Source of the DNA: Arachnia rubra
Lineage (GTDB): Bacteria > Actinomycetota > Actinomycetes > Propionibacteriales > Propionibacteriaceae
DNA length: 64,000 bases
Direction of reading: 5' to 3'
NCBI RefSeq assembly: GCF_019973735.1
Contig: NZ_AP024463.1
Span: 496,001 to 560,000 of the forward strand
Shown: positions 46,404 through 56,994 of the stretch, one piece after another
How positions within the stretch are numbered: position 1 is the stretch's first letter
Layout: every line of letters begins with the position of its first letter
Notes under the pieces: generated by a model
What the model was told of the DNA's origin: nothing
Database searches by the model: none
What the model saw: the letters and a program-made list of their open reading frames with translations, nothing else
Position numbers and translations under genes: made by a program

Positions 46404-46430
46404 TTTACCTGTGAAATTTTTACCTGTGAA
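46404..46430 (+). repeat. 15-bp-period direct repeat between the histidine phosphatase and hpt genes
   Basis: TTTACCTGTGAA occurs at 46404-46415 and 46419-46430. It sits in an AT-rich patch in the divergent promoter region, which suggests a binding site or recent slippage. Confidence 0.55.
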
Positions 46431-46504
46431 GTTGTGCTGAGGTCGCTGGGCCGCCCGGCGTGGGAGGAACCTCACCTGCCCGCCGAGGCTCTAGTGTGAG
46501 CAAA

Positions 46505-47056
46505 GTGGATGCAGCTGATGTGATGCCTGACCTGTCCGAAGTCCTCTACACCAGCGACCAGATCGCGGCCCGCCTGGCCGAGGTCGCTGCCCAGATCGAC
46601 GCCGACTACGCCGGCCGGGACATCCTGATCGTCGGGGTGCTCAACGGGGCCATCATGGTCGTCTCCGACTTGCAGCGTGCCATGAGGTCGCACGTGGAGA
46701 TGGACTGGATGGCGATCTCCTCCTACGGCTCCGGCACCCAGTCCAGCGGCGTGGTGCGCATCCTGAAGGACCTCGGCGTTAGCATCGAGGGACGCCACGT
46801 CCTGGTCGTCGAGGACATCATCGACACCGGCCTGACCCTCAGCTACCTGATCTCGAACCTGGCCAGCCGCAAGCCCGCCAGCCTTGAGATCATGGCCATG
46901 TTCCGCAAGCCGGGTGCCGCGCAGATGGACGTGCCGGTCAAGTACGTGGGCTTCGACATCCCCAACGAGTTCGTCGTCGGCTACGGCCTCGACTACGCGA
47001 GCCGCTACCGCAACCTCCGTGACCTGGCGGTCCTGGCCCCCCACGTCTACTCCTGA
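46505..47056 (+). CDS. hpt: hypoxanthine phosphoribosyltransferase
   Basis: The enzyme salvages hypoxanthine/guanine with PRPP. The PRPP loop is VLVVEDIIDTGLTL and the hood has GVLNGAIMVVSDL; VGFDIPNEFVVGYGLDY is the purine-site signature. GTG 46505 (183 aa) is preferred: TAGTGT at 46492-46497 ends seven bases upstream, fitting a leaderless start. GTG 46496 and ATG 46523 are alternatives. Its 3' end overlaps the sigma factor gene by 10 bp. Usually ftsH follows hpt in actinobacteria; here another module intervenes. Confidence 0.93.
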   Translation: MDAADVMPDLSEVLYTSDQIAARLAEVAAQIDADYAGRDILIVGVLNGAIMVVSDLQRAMRSHVEMDWMAISSYGSGTQSSGVVRILKDLGVSIEGRHVLVVEDIIDTGLTLSYLISNLASRKPASLEIMAMFRKPGAAQMDVPVKYVGFDIPNEFVVGYGLDYASRYRNLRDLAVLAPHVYS

Positions 47057-47898
47057 GGGCGGCCGAGGGCGGTTAGTTTCTCCGGATTCCGCACGATGTA
47101 GAAGGCCGAGATTCCGTCCCCGGCGGCCATCGGCCATCCGACGTGATCGATTCGCCCGTCCACCCGGGCGACCCACGCGGGGGTCGAGTTGAGGTTGGCG
47201 GGTTCGAAGCTGGTCGTTCCCGTCATCTTGCTGGCCAGACCCAGGAAGAAACGAGCCACCTTGTCGGCTCCGACGACGGGCCGCAGAGCCACCGTGGCCC
47301 GGCCACCGCCATCGGAAACCACGGTCACATCCTCTGCCAGGAGATTCTTCAAGGAATCGAGATCACCCGCCCGGCAGGCGGTCAGGAACACCTCGGTCAG
47401 CCGGCGGTGTTTCCCGGCGTCCACGTCGAAACGAGAACGCCCTGCCTCGATGTGATGCCGGGCACGACTCGCCAGCTGCCGTACGGAGGACGGGGAGCGT
47501 CCCAAGAACTCCGCGACCTCCTCGTGGGAGAAACCGAAGACGTCGTGCAGGACGAAGGCGGTGCGTTCCAGCGGTGACAACGACTGCAACACCAGTGCCA
47601 GCGCCAGCGACACCTCTTCCGCCGCCAACAGTTCCGAATCGGTCGCGTCACCCTCCGGTACGGGTTCCGGCAGGAACCGACCTGGGTAGTCGCGTCTCCT
47701 CAGGACATCGAGAGCCAGGTTCGTGGCGATTCGGGCCAGATAGGCCCTGGGCCGGGCTATCCCCGTCTCCTCCGTCGCGCGGTGCCAGCGCAGCCACGTC
47801 TCCTGGGCGATGTCCTCGGCCTCGGCGAGGGAACCGGTGATGTCGTAGGCGATGCGCAGCACCAGCCCACGATGTTGCAGGTATTCGTCCGTGCTCAC
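47047..47898 (-). CDS. ECF41-family sigma factor (SigJ-like)
   Basis: From GTG 47898, with GGGAGG five bases upstream, the product is 283 aa. Sigma region 2 (AYDITGSLAEAEDIAQETWLRW) and region 4 (FGFSHEEVAEFLGRSPSSVRQL) are followed by a SnoaL-like C-terminal extension. The ECF41 hallmarks are present: FLPEPV in the linker, DGGGR and NPEKL in the extension. ECF41 factors lack an anti-sigma factor and are controlled by this extension. The gene overlaps the flavoprotein gene by 4 bp. Confidence 0.92.
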   Translation of the reverse strand: MSTDEYLQHRGLVLRIAYDITGSLAEAEDIAQETWLRWHRATEETGIARPRAYLARIATNLALDVLRRRDYPGRFLPEPVPEGDATDSELLAAEEVSLALALVLQSLSPLERTAFVLHDVFGFSHEEVAEFLGRSPSSVRQLASRARHHIEAGRSRFDVDAGKHRRLTEVFLTACRAGDLDSLKNLLAEDVTVVSDGGGRATVALRPVVGADKVARFFLGLASKMTGTTSFEPANLNSTPAWVARVDGRIDHVGWPMAAGDGISAFYIVRNPEKLTALGRPQE

Positions 47899-48914
47899 CG
47901 TTGCCTCCCGAGCCAACGGTAACCCGCTGCCGAGCGGCGGGGCGCGTCGATCGCCAGGCGACAGATCCTCTCCTTGAAGAAAGCCCCTCCCCGTCCGGTC
48001 AGGCGCCGACCGGTGGGGGCGTCGCAACGGTCCACGAATTCGATCAGGCCGTTCCTGCGTCCGAGACTGACGCAGCGGAACGAGAAACCGAAATCGAAAT
48101 CGGCGGCCGCTTCTCCCGCCAGCACCCGGTGGACGTTGTCGGCGACATGGGCGCCCATCGGAAGGGCGGTCGCGCACCCCATCCGCAGGTGGGGCAGCTG
48201 CGGCGAGACGACGGCATCGCCCAGTCCCCAGATCCCGGGGGCCGCCTGAAGGGTCCTGTCCACGACAAGCCTGCCCCGTCCATCCACGGGCATCCCGGAC
48301 CGGGAGGCGAGGTCCGGTGCGGACAGCCCGGTGCAGTCGACCGCCAGGTCGGCCGGGCCGTCGTTCCAGACCACCCCGAGCCGGGGAAGCTGGTTCGCGA
48401 GCCATTTCCTGTTTCCCTCCGAGCCGCCGGGAAACAGTCCGGCGGGATCGGTCAGGGACACCTGAAGGTGCGGCGCCGCCTCGGCGATCTCCGTAGCGAT
48501 CTCGACTCCACTCAGGCCGGCGCCGTCCACCCGGACCCGTGCTCCGGCGGGGAGCGCGGAAAGGGCCGTGCGCAGGGCATCGGCCCCTGCCAGGGTTGCG
48601 GGGCCGTCGCCAGTGCTGCCGGTGGCGATCACGACATGAGACGCCTCCAGTTCCGTTCCGTCCGCCAGGGCCACCCCACCTGCCGAGACCCGGACCGCCC
48701 GTTGTGTGCTCAGCCCGACCTCAGGAAACAGCATCTCGTCGAGCGGGCGCGTCACTCTGTACCCGGTGGCGGCGCGCTGGTGTAGCCGGATCCTGTTGAC
48801 GAATGTGGGGCCGTCATTGACGAGATGGACCCTGCGGCCTCTGGCGGCGAGCCTGTTCGCGGCCATGACTCCGCCGTATCCGCCGCCGATGATGATTGCT
48901 TCGATTGTGTTCAT
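47895..48914 (-). CDS. FAD-dependent NAD(P)H oxidoreductase (NDH-2-like)
   Basis: From ATG 48914 the product is 339 aa. The FAD motif is IIIGGGYGGVMAANRLAARG near the N-terminus; a second nucleotide motif (VRVDGAGLSGVEIATEIA) and the FAD-binding IWGLGDAV segment are in place. The fold is that of pyridine-nucleotide disulfide/NDH-2 enzymes but no CxxxxC redox pair is visible. ECF41 genes are typically linked to such oxidoreductases as the presumed target. An ECF41-type promoter directly precedes it. Confidence 0.88.
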   Translation of the reverse strand: MNTIEAIIIGGGYGGVMAANRLAARGRRVHLVNDGPTFVNRIRLHQRAATGYRVTRPLDEMLFPEVGLSTQRAVRVSAGGVALADGTELEASHVVIATGSTGDGPATLAGADALRTALSALPAGARVRVDGAGLSGVEIATEIAEAAPHLQVSLTDPAGLFPGGSEGNRKWLANQLPRLGVVWNDGPADLAVDCTGLSAPDLASRSGMPVDGRGRLVVDRTLQAAPGIWGLGDAVVSPQLPHLRMGCATALPMGAHVADNVHRVLAGEAAADFDFGFSFRCVSLGRRNGLIEFVDRCDAPTGRRLTGRGGAFFKERICRLAIDAPRRSAAGYRWLGRQR

Positions 48915-48922
48915 GCTCACGG

Positions 48923-48949
48923 GACGTGACCGGGAACCGAAATGTGACA
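48923..48949 (-). promoter_or_regulatory. ECF41-type promoter (TGTCACA-N16-CGTC)
   Basis: On the minus strand TGTCACA (48949-48943) and CGTC (48926-48923) are separated by exactly 16 bp, matching the published ECF41 consensus. The expected start of transcription is within a few bases of the flavoprotein ATG at 48914, so the transcript should be leaderless or almost so. It would make the operon autoregulated. Confidence 0.85.
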
Positions 48950-49095
48950 TCTCCGTTCCTCCGGTGGCCAATGTTCGCAGGCTGGTGCTCCCGTGCGTTG
49001 GTCGCAGCCGTGATCCCCGTGACATGCTCCTCGCCGGATGGCCCCTCCGGTTTCCAGCCGCGTTGAGCGGGGGTTCGTGTCCTTCAGGTCAGCTG

Positions 49096-49122
49096 GACGA
49101 CGCCGGCCGCCGAGAAATGACA
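49096..49122 (-). promoter_or_regulatory. second, imperfect ECF41-like promoter
   Basis: TGTCATT-N16-CGTC on the minus strand (49122-49116 and 49099-49096) keeps the spacing and the -10 but has two mismatches in the -35. It may be a weaker or decayed site. Confidence 0.35.
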
Positions 49123-49192
49123 TTCTGTCCTCTTGGCGGGCGCTGGTAGCCTTCCAGTGCTTACGTCCATCTTCTTCTAGGGAATCCCGCAG

Positions 49193-51210
<2,018 letters not shown>

Positions 51211-51214
<4 letters not shown>

Positions 51215-51777
51215 GCCACGTCGACCGGCCCCGGATCGAGGCTGCGGTCCGGGAGATCCTCTTTGCCATCGGCGAGGACCCGGACCGCGACGGGCTGGCC
51301 GGGACGCCCGGCCGGGTGGCACGCGCCTACGAGGAGCTGTTCTCGGGGCTGGCGCAGGACCCCGCTGAGCTGCTGGCGACCACCTTCGACATCGACCATG
51401 AGGAGCTGATCCTCGTGCGCGACATCGAGTTGAAGAGCTGCTGCGAGCACCACCTGCTGCCTTTCGTCGGGGTCGCTCACGTCGGCTACATCCCTGGGAG
51501 GGGGCAGGTGACGGGGCTGTCGAAGCTGGCGCGGCTGGTCGACGTCTACGCCCGCCGTCCGCAGGTGCAGGAGCGCCTGACCACGCAGGTCGCCGACGCT
51601 CTCGTCACCCACCTGGCAGCGCAGGGCGTGATCGTGGTGATCGAGGCCGAGCACATGTGCATGACGATGCGGGGAACCCACAAGCCGGGAAGCAAGACCA
51701 TCACCAGCGCCGTGCGGGGGCATCTGCGCAATGCCGCCACCCGGGCTGAGGCCATGAGCCTGATCCTGGCGAGGTGA
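51211..51777 (+). CDS. folE: GTP cyclohydrolase I
   Basis: The 188-aa enzyme makes 7,8-dihydroneopterin triphosphate, the first step of folate synthesis. GTG 51211 overlaps the ftsH stop. Zinc ligands are in the [11 protein letters not shown] motif and in [16 protein letters not shown] follows. It is coupled to folP by another GTGA overlap. Length is normal. Confidence 0.95.
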
Positions 51778-52586
51778 CGTCCGTGACTATCGTGATGGGC
51801 ATCGTCAACGTCACCCCCGACTCGTTCTCCGACGGGGGACAGCACGCCACGACGGCTGCCGCGGTGGCCCACGGCCGCCTGCTGGCCTCCCAGGGTGCTG
51901 GCATCATCGACGTCGGCGGCGAGTCCACCCGTCCCGGTGCCGCGCGCGTGCCGGAGAGCGAGGAGCTGGAGCGCGTCGTCCCCGTGGTCGCGGCCCTGGC
52001 GGCTGACGGCATCACCTGCTCCGTGGACACGATGCGCGTCACTGTCGCCGAGGCCGCCGTCGCGGCGGGCGCCCAGATCGTCAATGACGTCTCCGGCGGG
52101 CTTGCTGATCCCGACATGCTGAGGACGGTCGCTGCTATGGGCGCCGACTACATTGCGATGCACTGGCGCGCCCACTCCGACGTCATGCAGCTGCACGCCG
52201 GCTACACCGACGTGGTGACCGAGGTGGCCGCGGAGCTGGCGGCTCGCCGTGATGCGGCCATGGCCGCGGGCATCGCGAGCGAGCGCATCATCCTGGATCC
52301 GGGCATCGGTTTCTCGAAGGAATCGGAGCACAACTGGCAGCTGCTGCGTGCCCTGGAGGTCTTCCAAGGCCTGGGGCACCGTCTTCTGGTGGGGGCCAGC
52401 CGCAAGCGTTTCCTGGGGGAGCTGCTCGACGGTAGGCCGGCGGTGGGCCGTGACGCCGCGACCGCGGCAGTCACCACCTGGTGCGCGCTGCATGGCGTCT
52501 GGGCGGTACGCACCCACGAGGTGCCCGCGCAGTGCGATGCGGTCAGGGTTGGACGCCAGCTTACGCCCGAATCCCTGGGATCATAA
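51774..52586 (+). CDS. folP: dihydropteroate synthase
   Basis: The 270-aa TIM-barrel enzyme joins p-aminobenzoate to dihydropterin pyrophosphate and is the sulfonamide target. Signatures are [14 protein letters not shown] near the N-terminus, [11 protein letters not shown] and [18 protein letters not shown] 51774 overlaps the folE stop; GTG 51783 is an alternative. folB follows after 77 bp. Confidence 0.95.
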   Translation: MTSVTIVMGIVNVTPDSFSDGGQHATTAAAVAHGRLLASQGAGIIDVGGESTRPGAARVPESEELERVVPVVAALAADGITCSVDTMRVTVAEAAVAAGAQIVNDVSGGLADPDMLRTVAAMGADYIAMHWRAHSDVMQLHAGYTDVVTEVAAELAARRDAAMAAGIASERIILDPGIGFSKESEHNWQLLRALEVFQGLGHRLLVGASRKRFLGELLDGRPAVGRDAATAAVTTWCALHGVWAVRTHEVPAQCDAVRVGRQLTPESLGS

Positions 52587-52663
52587 CCAGGCAGTTCCCG
52601 CCGTAGGAGTGGCGCCCAGGACCCGGTATCCTCGGGTCAATGCGGTCGTGAGGAGGTGAAGGC

Positions 52664-53032
52664 GTGGATGCCATCAACATCACTGGTCTGGTAGCGACCG
52701 GTTTCCATGGCGTGTTCCCCGAGGAACGGGTCGAGGGTCAGCGTTTCGTTGTGGATGCCGAGCTCCTGCTGCCACTGGACACCCAGTCCGATGACCTGGC
52801 GAATACGGTGAACTACGCCGAGATCGCCGGCATGATCCGCACGGAGGTCGAGGGTGAGCCCTGTCAGTTGATCGAGACCCTAGCCGGGAGGATCGCCGAT
52901 CGATGTCTCTCCCATCCACTGGTCCAGCAGGTTCGTGTGACGGTGCACAAACCGCAGGCTCCCGTGCCTCATGAAATATCAGATCTGTCAGTCACCATCA
53001 CCAGGAGCAGCCATGAGCAACGGTCCTTTTGA
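52664..53032 (+). CDS. folB: dihydroneopterin aldolase
   Basis: The 122-aa enzyme converts dihydroneopterin to 6-hydroxymethyl-dihydropterin. It has the family pattern TGLVATGFHGVFPEER, VNYAEIA and LIETLAGRIADRCL. The start GTG 52664 has AGGAGG seven bases upstream. Its 3' end overlaps folK by 20 bp. Confidence 0.93.
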   Translation: MDAINITGLVATGFHGVFPEERVEGQRFVVDAELLLPLDTQSDDLANTVNYAEIAGMIRTEVEGEPCQLIETLAGRIADRCLSHPLVQQVRVTVHKPQAPVPHEISDLSVTITRSSHEQRSF

Positions 53033-53576
53033 CATAGATGTCGACACCTTGGGAAACATGCGTCCCATCTCTAAGGTGGTTTTCTCCCTCGGGTCCAATA
53101 TGGGTGATTCGCCGGCTCTTCTCGCCGAGGCCGTTGAGCTGCTCGCCGACACCCCCGACCTGATCATGGTCGATGTCTCTCCCGTCTATCAGACGCCATT
53201 CGCAGGAGAGGGACCAGAACAGGATGATTACCTCAACCTCGTGGTGGTGGCGGAGTCCACGCTGGAGCCGATGACCCTGCTGGACCGGGTTCTGGCCATT
53301 GAGGAGAGCCTTGGGCGGAAACGCGTGATCCCCAAGGGGCCGCGGACCATTGACATCGATATCGTCATGGTGGGTAAGCGAGTCAGTGAGGAGGATATCG
53401 AACTGCCTCATCCGCGAGCCTACGAGAGGGCGTTCGTGCTCGTCCCCTGGCTTGACGTCGACCCGGCGGCAGAGATCGCGGGGGCCGGGCCCATCGCGGA
53501 GCTGGTCAAACACGTCGACAAGACAGGCGTGGTCCGGCGTGACGACATCGTGATCGCAAACCCGGGGAAACGTTGA
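53013..53576 (+). CDS. folK: hydroxymethyl-dihydropterin pyrophosphokinase
   Basis: The 187-aa enzyme starts at ATG 53013 (AGGAG upstream) inside folB. It shows the HPPK pattern VFSLGSNMGD, YQTPFAG, YLNLVV and GPRTIDIDIVMVG; HPRAYERAFVLVPW follows. The N-terminal 20 residues are a little longer than usual. The stop overlaps the DUF3180 gene. Confidence 0.93.
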   Translation: MSNGPFDIDVDTLGNMRPISKVVFSLGSNMGDSPALLAEAVELLADTPDLIMVDVSPVYQTPFAGEGPEQDDYLNLVVVAESTLEPMTLLDRVLAIEESLGRKRVIPKGPRTIDIDIVMVGKRVSEEDIELPHPRAYERAFVLVPWLDVDPAAEIAGAGPIAELVKHVDKTGVVRRDDIVIANPGKR

Positions 53577-54070
53577 CCCGACGTCCTGGGCTGGCCCCCA
53601 CGACGGGACGCCAGATCGTTGTCGCCGCGCTCGCGGGGGCCGTGGTCGGCTGGATGATCCTGGGTGTCTTCGACCTCTTGAACGTCTTTCCGCCAGTGGT
53701 GCCGTGGACCGTCCCGGCTCTCCTGCTGCTCTTGGCGGCCTCGGCCTTCATCTACGCCCGCGCCCTGCCGAAGCGGCTGGAGCAGCGCCGCGTGCCCTCC
53801 GAGGAGGCGGTGCGGGCGATGGTGATGGCGAAATCCCTCATCATGACGGGAGCGCTGCTGGCCGGAGGGCACGCGGTCTATGTGGGGCGGTGGCTGTCGC
53901 TGATGGCCGCCGAGTTGCCGGCGGCGCGTGTCTGGAATGGCACGGCCACGATAGTCACCGCGGCGATCTGCGTGCTGGCCGGGTGGCTGTTGGAACGTGC
54001 CTGCATGATCGACGGCGACGGCGATGACACCGAGCCGGGTGAGGAGCGGGAAGCCCCCGAGGCGGCATGA
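53573..54070 (+). CDS. DUF3180 membrane protein
   Basis: The 165-aa protein has four hydrophobic helices (IVVAALAGAVVGWMILGVF, VPALLLLLAASAFIYA, SLIMTGALLAGGHAVYV, ATIVTAAICVLAGWLL) and an acidic tail. DUF3180 follows the fol genes in many actinobacteria; its role is unknown. The TTG start overlaps the folK stop. Confidence 0.88.
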   Translation: MTRRPGLAPTTGRQIVVAALAGAVVGWMILGVFDLLNVFPPVVPWTVPALLLLLAASAFIYARALPKRLEQRRVPSEEAVRAMVMAKSLIMTGALLAGGHAVYVGRWLSLMAAELPAARVWNGTATIVTAAICVLAGWLLERACMIDGDGDDTEPGEEREAPEAA

Positions 54071-54174
54071 TCCCATTCCCAGGCCGGCGGCTCGGCAGGC
54101 ACGAGACACGGCACTGGCGTGGCGGATGGGCTCCTCTCGTTCACAAGATCTCTTACGTCCAAAACTTCGATTTT

Positions 54175-54198
54175 CGGCGTTTTGCTGCAAAAACGCCG
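54175..54198. terminator. hairpin between folate operon and coiled-coil gene
   Basis: CGGCGTTTT/AAAACGCCG forms a perfect 9-bp stem with a 6-nt loop. It lies 105 bp after the DUF3180 stop and 25 bp before the next ATG, so it may be a terminator for the folate operon or an operator of the next gene. Confidence 0.5.
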
Positions 54199-54222
54199 GT
54201 TTAGCTGGTTTAATCTGTCGAC

Positions 54223-54885
54223 ATGTCAGGTCGTCACGTTGCGAAGTCTTCCTCCGAGCGTTCCATCGCCATTGGCATCCTCTCCATAGGGTCCCTGGCG
54301 GTTCTCGGATCGCTGTTGGGCGGTATCTGGGTAGTTCGCGCCGGTGCCGTCGTAGCCGTGGTGATGGCGGTGGTCGCCGTCTCTGTGGCCTGGATGGAGT
54401 TGAAACGCGAACGCGAGGAGCATCGAGAGGAGATTAAGCGGCAGGTCGCCATCCGCGTCGAGCAGGCCGAGCGCCATCACGCGGAGTCCATCGCGATGAT
54501 TGACCGCTTCAATGAGCGCGCGCAGAACCTCAAGTCGATGATCGCGAAGCTGCGTCGTCAGCTTGGCGCTGCCAACTCGGAGCTCAGCACCATGCGGGGT
54601 AACTCCGCGTGGCTGCGTGGTGAGGTCGCCGAGCGGCAGTCCCGCATCGACGCGCTGGAGGCGAAGATCGCAGAGCTTGAGGAGCGTCTCGTCGCCGAGG
54701 AAGAGGCCAGGCAGGAAATCGAGCAGGAGATCGAGGAGTCCAGCAACATTGTGGAGCTGCCTCGTTACGCCAAGGGCGAGGAAGCCATCGAGCTGTGGAT
54801 CAGCGACGACGAGCACCCCACCATGGTGGACCTCGCAAAGCTCAACATGGCGCACTACGACGAGCCAGTGCGCAAGGAAGCCTGA
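54223..54885 (+). CDS. membrane-anchored coiled-coil protein
   Basis: The 220-aa protein has two closely spaced hydrophobic helices (residues about 15-58), then a long coiled coil of about 110 residues (LKREREEHREEIKRQ to EEARQEIEQEIEES) and a short C-terminal segment with ELWISDDEHP. A -10-like TTTAAT is 8 bp before the ATG. Similar small proteins are widespread in actinobacteria, some beside division genes, but no function is known to me. Confidence 0.75.
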   Translation: MSGRHVAKSSSERSIAIGILSIGSLAVLGSLLGGIWVVRAGAVVAVVMAVVAVSVAWMELKREREEHREEIKRQVAIRVEQAERHHAESIAMIDRFNERAQNLKSMIAKLRRQLGAANSELSTMRGNSAWLRGEVAERQSRIDALEAKIAELEERLVAEEEARQEIEQEIEESSNIVELPRYAKGEEAIELWISDDEHPTMVDLAKLNMAHYDEPVRKEA

Positions 54886-54929
54886 CAGACCTCCACAGCC
54901 CCAGACTGGGGCGAACACCCTGTACGTCC

Positions 54930-54976
54930 AGATCCCCGGTTGCAGAGCCCGAAAGGGCCGCCGCAGCCGGGGATCT
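54930..54976 (+). terminator. terminator-like hairpin after the coiled-coil gene
   Basis: AGATCCCCGG/CCGGGGATCT form a 10-bp stem around a second small hairpin; the loop includes gcccgaaagggc. The downstream T content is moderate. Confidence 0.6.
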
Positions 54977-55408
54977 GGCTTTGCCTCCTTATTATCCGCA
55001 TTGCTTTCGCCCTGGGTCTTTGCCAGCCGTCCGGATGCCATGGCGGCAGCTGTGGGTGAGACGACATCTCCGGGGCATTCCCTGATGCCTGGTGGGCCGC
55101 TGGTGGCCCTGTAGCGCCCCACATCGCTTTTCCTCACAAACCCGTGACGTTTCGGGCACAGGGGCTGGGAGGCTTCTTTCCGGGTTTCCTGGGCGGTTGT
55201 GACGCCGGGGCTGGGCGGACAGCGCTGAGGGCCTGTCTGCGGCCTCCAGCCTGCCTAGGGCTTAACCGACCCCCAAGGTCCTTTGAATGTGCATCAAGCC
55301 CGTCTGTAGGCTCCAGGCTGCCTTTCTACGGCCTGGGGCCCGTAGACCTGCGTCTCAGGTGCGGCTGGCGTCCTGTAACGCAGCACAATCGGTCCAGATC
55401 ACCGGCGC

Positions 55409-55646
55409 ATGGCCTCTCTGGACAGCTTCCTCACATGTGGCGTCTGTGGAGTCGATGACCCCCAGCGTGCCATCGAGAATGAGAACTCTGTCCTGGTATC
55501 ACTGGGCCTAAATCAATGTGGCAAAGCATGCCAAAGAGGACGATGCCAGGGTCTGGCGGCTGGCGTATCAATGCCGCGGGCTGCTCGATGACAAGAGGAA
55601 TGATCACTTTGCCCGTGGACTTGCAAACCGGCTCGGCGTTCCCTAA
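55409..55646 (+). pseudogene. possible frameshifted gene remnant
   Basis: One frame reads MASLDSFLTCGVCGVDDPQR and remains protein-like to about 55512. The adjacent frame continues from about 55518 as VAKHAKEDDARVWRLAYQCR to LANRLGVP and stops at 55646. A one-base shift near 55512-55518 would join them. The two parts have plausible helix/amphipathic character but I recognise no family. It may be chance. Confidence 0.3.
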
Positions 55647-55957
55647 AAGCAGTTGCTGAGTGGCAGCTGAGTGCACCGGAGATCCTCTCCTCACATCGAT
55701 GAAGCCATCCTCTTGAATGGGCGTGTCGTCCAAACGGCCAATCTTTCTTGTCGTCCAAAAGGCTAACAAGCCTGTCCATGAAGGGTGTTCAGCCTTATCT
55801 GTAAGGGCTCATGCGCAGGAAGCGATATTGCGTCGATGCGGAATCGGCATTGATCGCGGTTCATATTCATCTTTGCTGATCTCCAGTTTGATGTATTGTT
55901 GCTCACGTCCCAGTCAAGCAACAGACTTGTGTAAGTTTTAGATGAACAGGAGTTCCC

Positions 55958-56293
55958 ATGGCTCGTGAGGTCCAGATCTTCCTCAAGGACGATATCGACG
56001 GTTCCGTCGCGGACCGCAATGTCACTTTCGCTCTCGATGGCACCGAGTACGAAATCGACTTGAGCGAAGCCAACATCGACAAGCTGGTCAAGGGCCTTGA
56101 GCCCTGGATCACCGCTGCCCGTCGCGTGCGCAACAGCTCTCGCACGGCTGCTAAGGGCCGCGGCCGCCGTCGCGCCAACGAAGGCCCCTCAACCAATGAT
56201 GTGCGCGTGTGGGCGCGTGAGCAGGGTCACGAGGTCAGTGACCGAGGCCGTATTCCCACCGCAATCATGGCTGCTTATGAGGCTGCCCACTGA
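55958..56293 (+). CDS. lsr2: Lsr2 nucleoid-associated protein
   Basis: The 111-aa protein is an H-NS-like silencer that binds AT-rich DNA. The N-terminal dimerisation domain (QIFLKDDIDGSVADRNVTFALDGTEYEIDL) and the C-terminal DNA-binding domain with the AT-hook-like RGR motif (SDRGRIPTAIMAAYEA) are separated by a basic linker (KGRGRRR). CAGGAG precedes the ATG. A strong terminator follows at 56366-56391. lsr2-clpC adjacency is conserved in actinobacteria. Confidence 0.96.
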   Translation: MAREVQIFLKDDIDGSVADRNVTFALDGTEYEIDLSEANIDKLVKGLEPWITAARRVRNSSRTAAKGRGRRRANEGPSTNDVRVWAREQGHEVSDRGRIPTAIMAAYEAAH

Positions 56294-56365
56294 TTTGCGT
56301 CATCGGCTCTGATTGGGGGATGGGTCGAATAGACAACTGCCGTGCCAGTTGGAACGAAGCCTGGA

Positions 56366-56391
56366 AGGGCGGGAGCTACAGCTCCCGCCCT
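56366..56391 (+). terminator. terminator of lsr2
   Basis: An 11-bp perfect stem AGGGCGGGAGC/GCTCCCGCCCT with the tetraloop TACA, followed by tcttcggtgttt, lies 73 bp after the stop codon. Confidence 0.8.
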
Positions 56392-56994
56392 CTTCGGTGT
56401 TTAAGAGATTCCGGCTCAGGGGCCGCTGTCCTGGAGAATCCTGGTAGGAGCGGCGGTCAAATGAACTGTCTCCTGGGACCACCTGGTTTTGCCGGACGCT
56501 CCGAGCGCGTAACCACTATGGGCCTTCCCCACTCGATGCGGTGGTGAGGCGGAAGCCGCCGCAGAACCCTACCCCCTTATTGGCTTAATCCCTGAGGGAT
56601 GCTTTATCTTTATCGCTGGCTTTTAATGCCTGTTGATGTGTGGGACGAGCCAGCCTGGGTGGTCTACCGGTATCCGATCTCTGAAAGGCCTGAGGATGCT
56701 CGGTCATGGCCGTCAGGATTGCAGAGCTGTCACACCGGCGAATAGGAGATGGCGCAGACTGGCTGATTGCCAGTGCCACTCCTGCGCAAGGCGGCTGCCC
56801 GTCTCGCTGGATGGCCCGGCTCTTCCGGCCCAGGCCTGGCTGAGAGTCCCCGGCGCGACGTCCTGGCCTGGGTCCTGGGCAGGGCGTGACGTGGCTCGCC
56901 GCCCGGGATTGTGGGAAGGGACTTGGGTAAGCCTCTAAGCTGGTATGAGCGGAGTCGACGCAATGTTGTCGTGCACCGCAGGAGGAGATAAAGA
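56392..56994. other. long leader/promoter region upstream of clpC
   Basis: These 603 bp hold no gene with recognisable resemblance. A palindrome ACTGGC-TGATT-GCCAGT lies at 56758-56774. The start region has a strong site (AGGAGGAG at 56980-56987) before ATG 56995. I found no full ClgR or HspR operator match. Confidence 0.45.

Larger units (their letters stand above)
54886..55957. other. long region between coiled-coil gene and lsr2, mostly decayed
   Basis: This 1.07-kb stretch carries a terminator-like hairpin (54930-54976), GC-rich repeats around 55235-55345 and a short decayed coding segment at 55409-55646. No intact gene, rRNA or tRNA was found. Confidence 0.5.
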
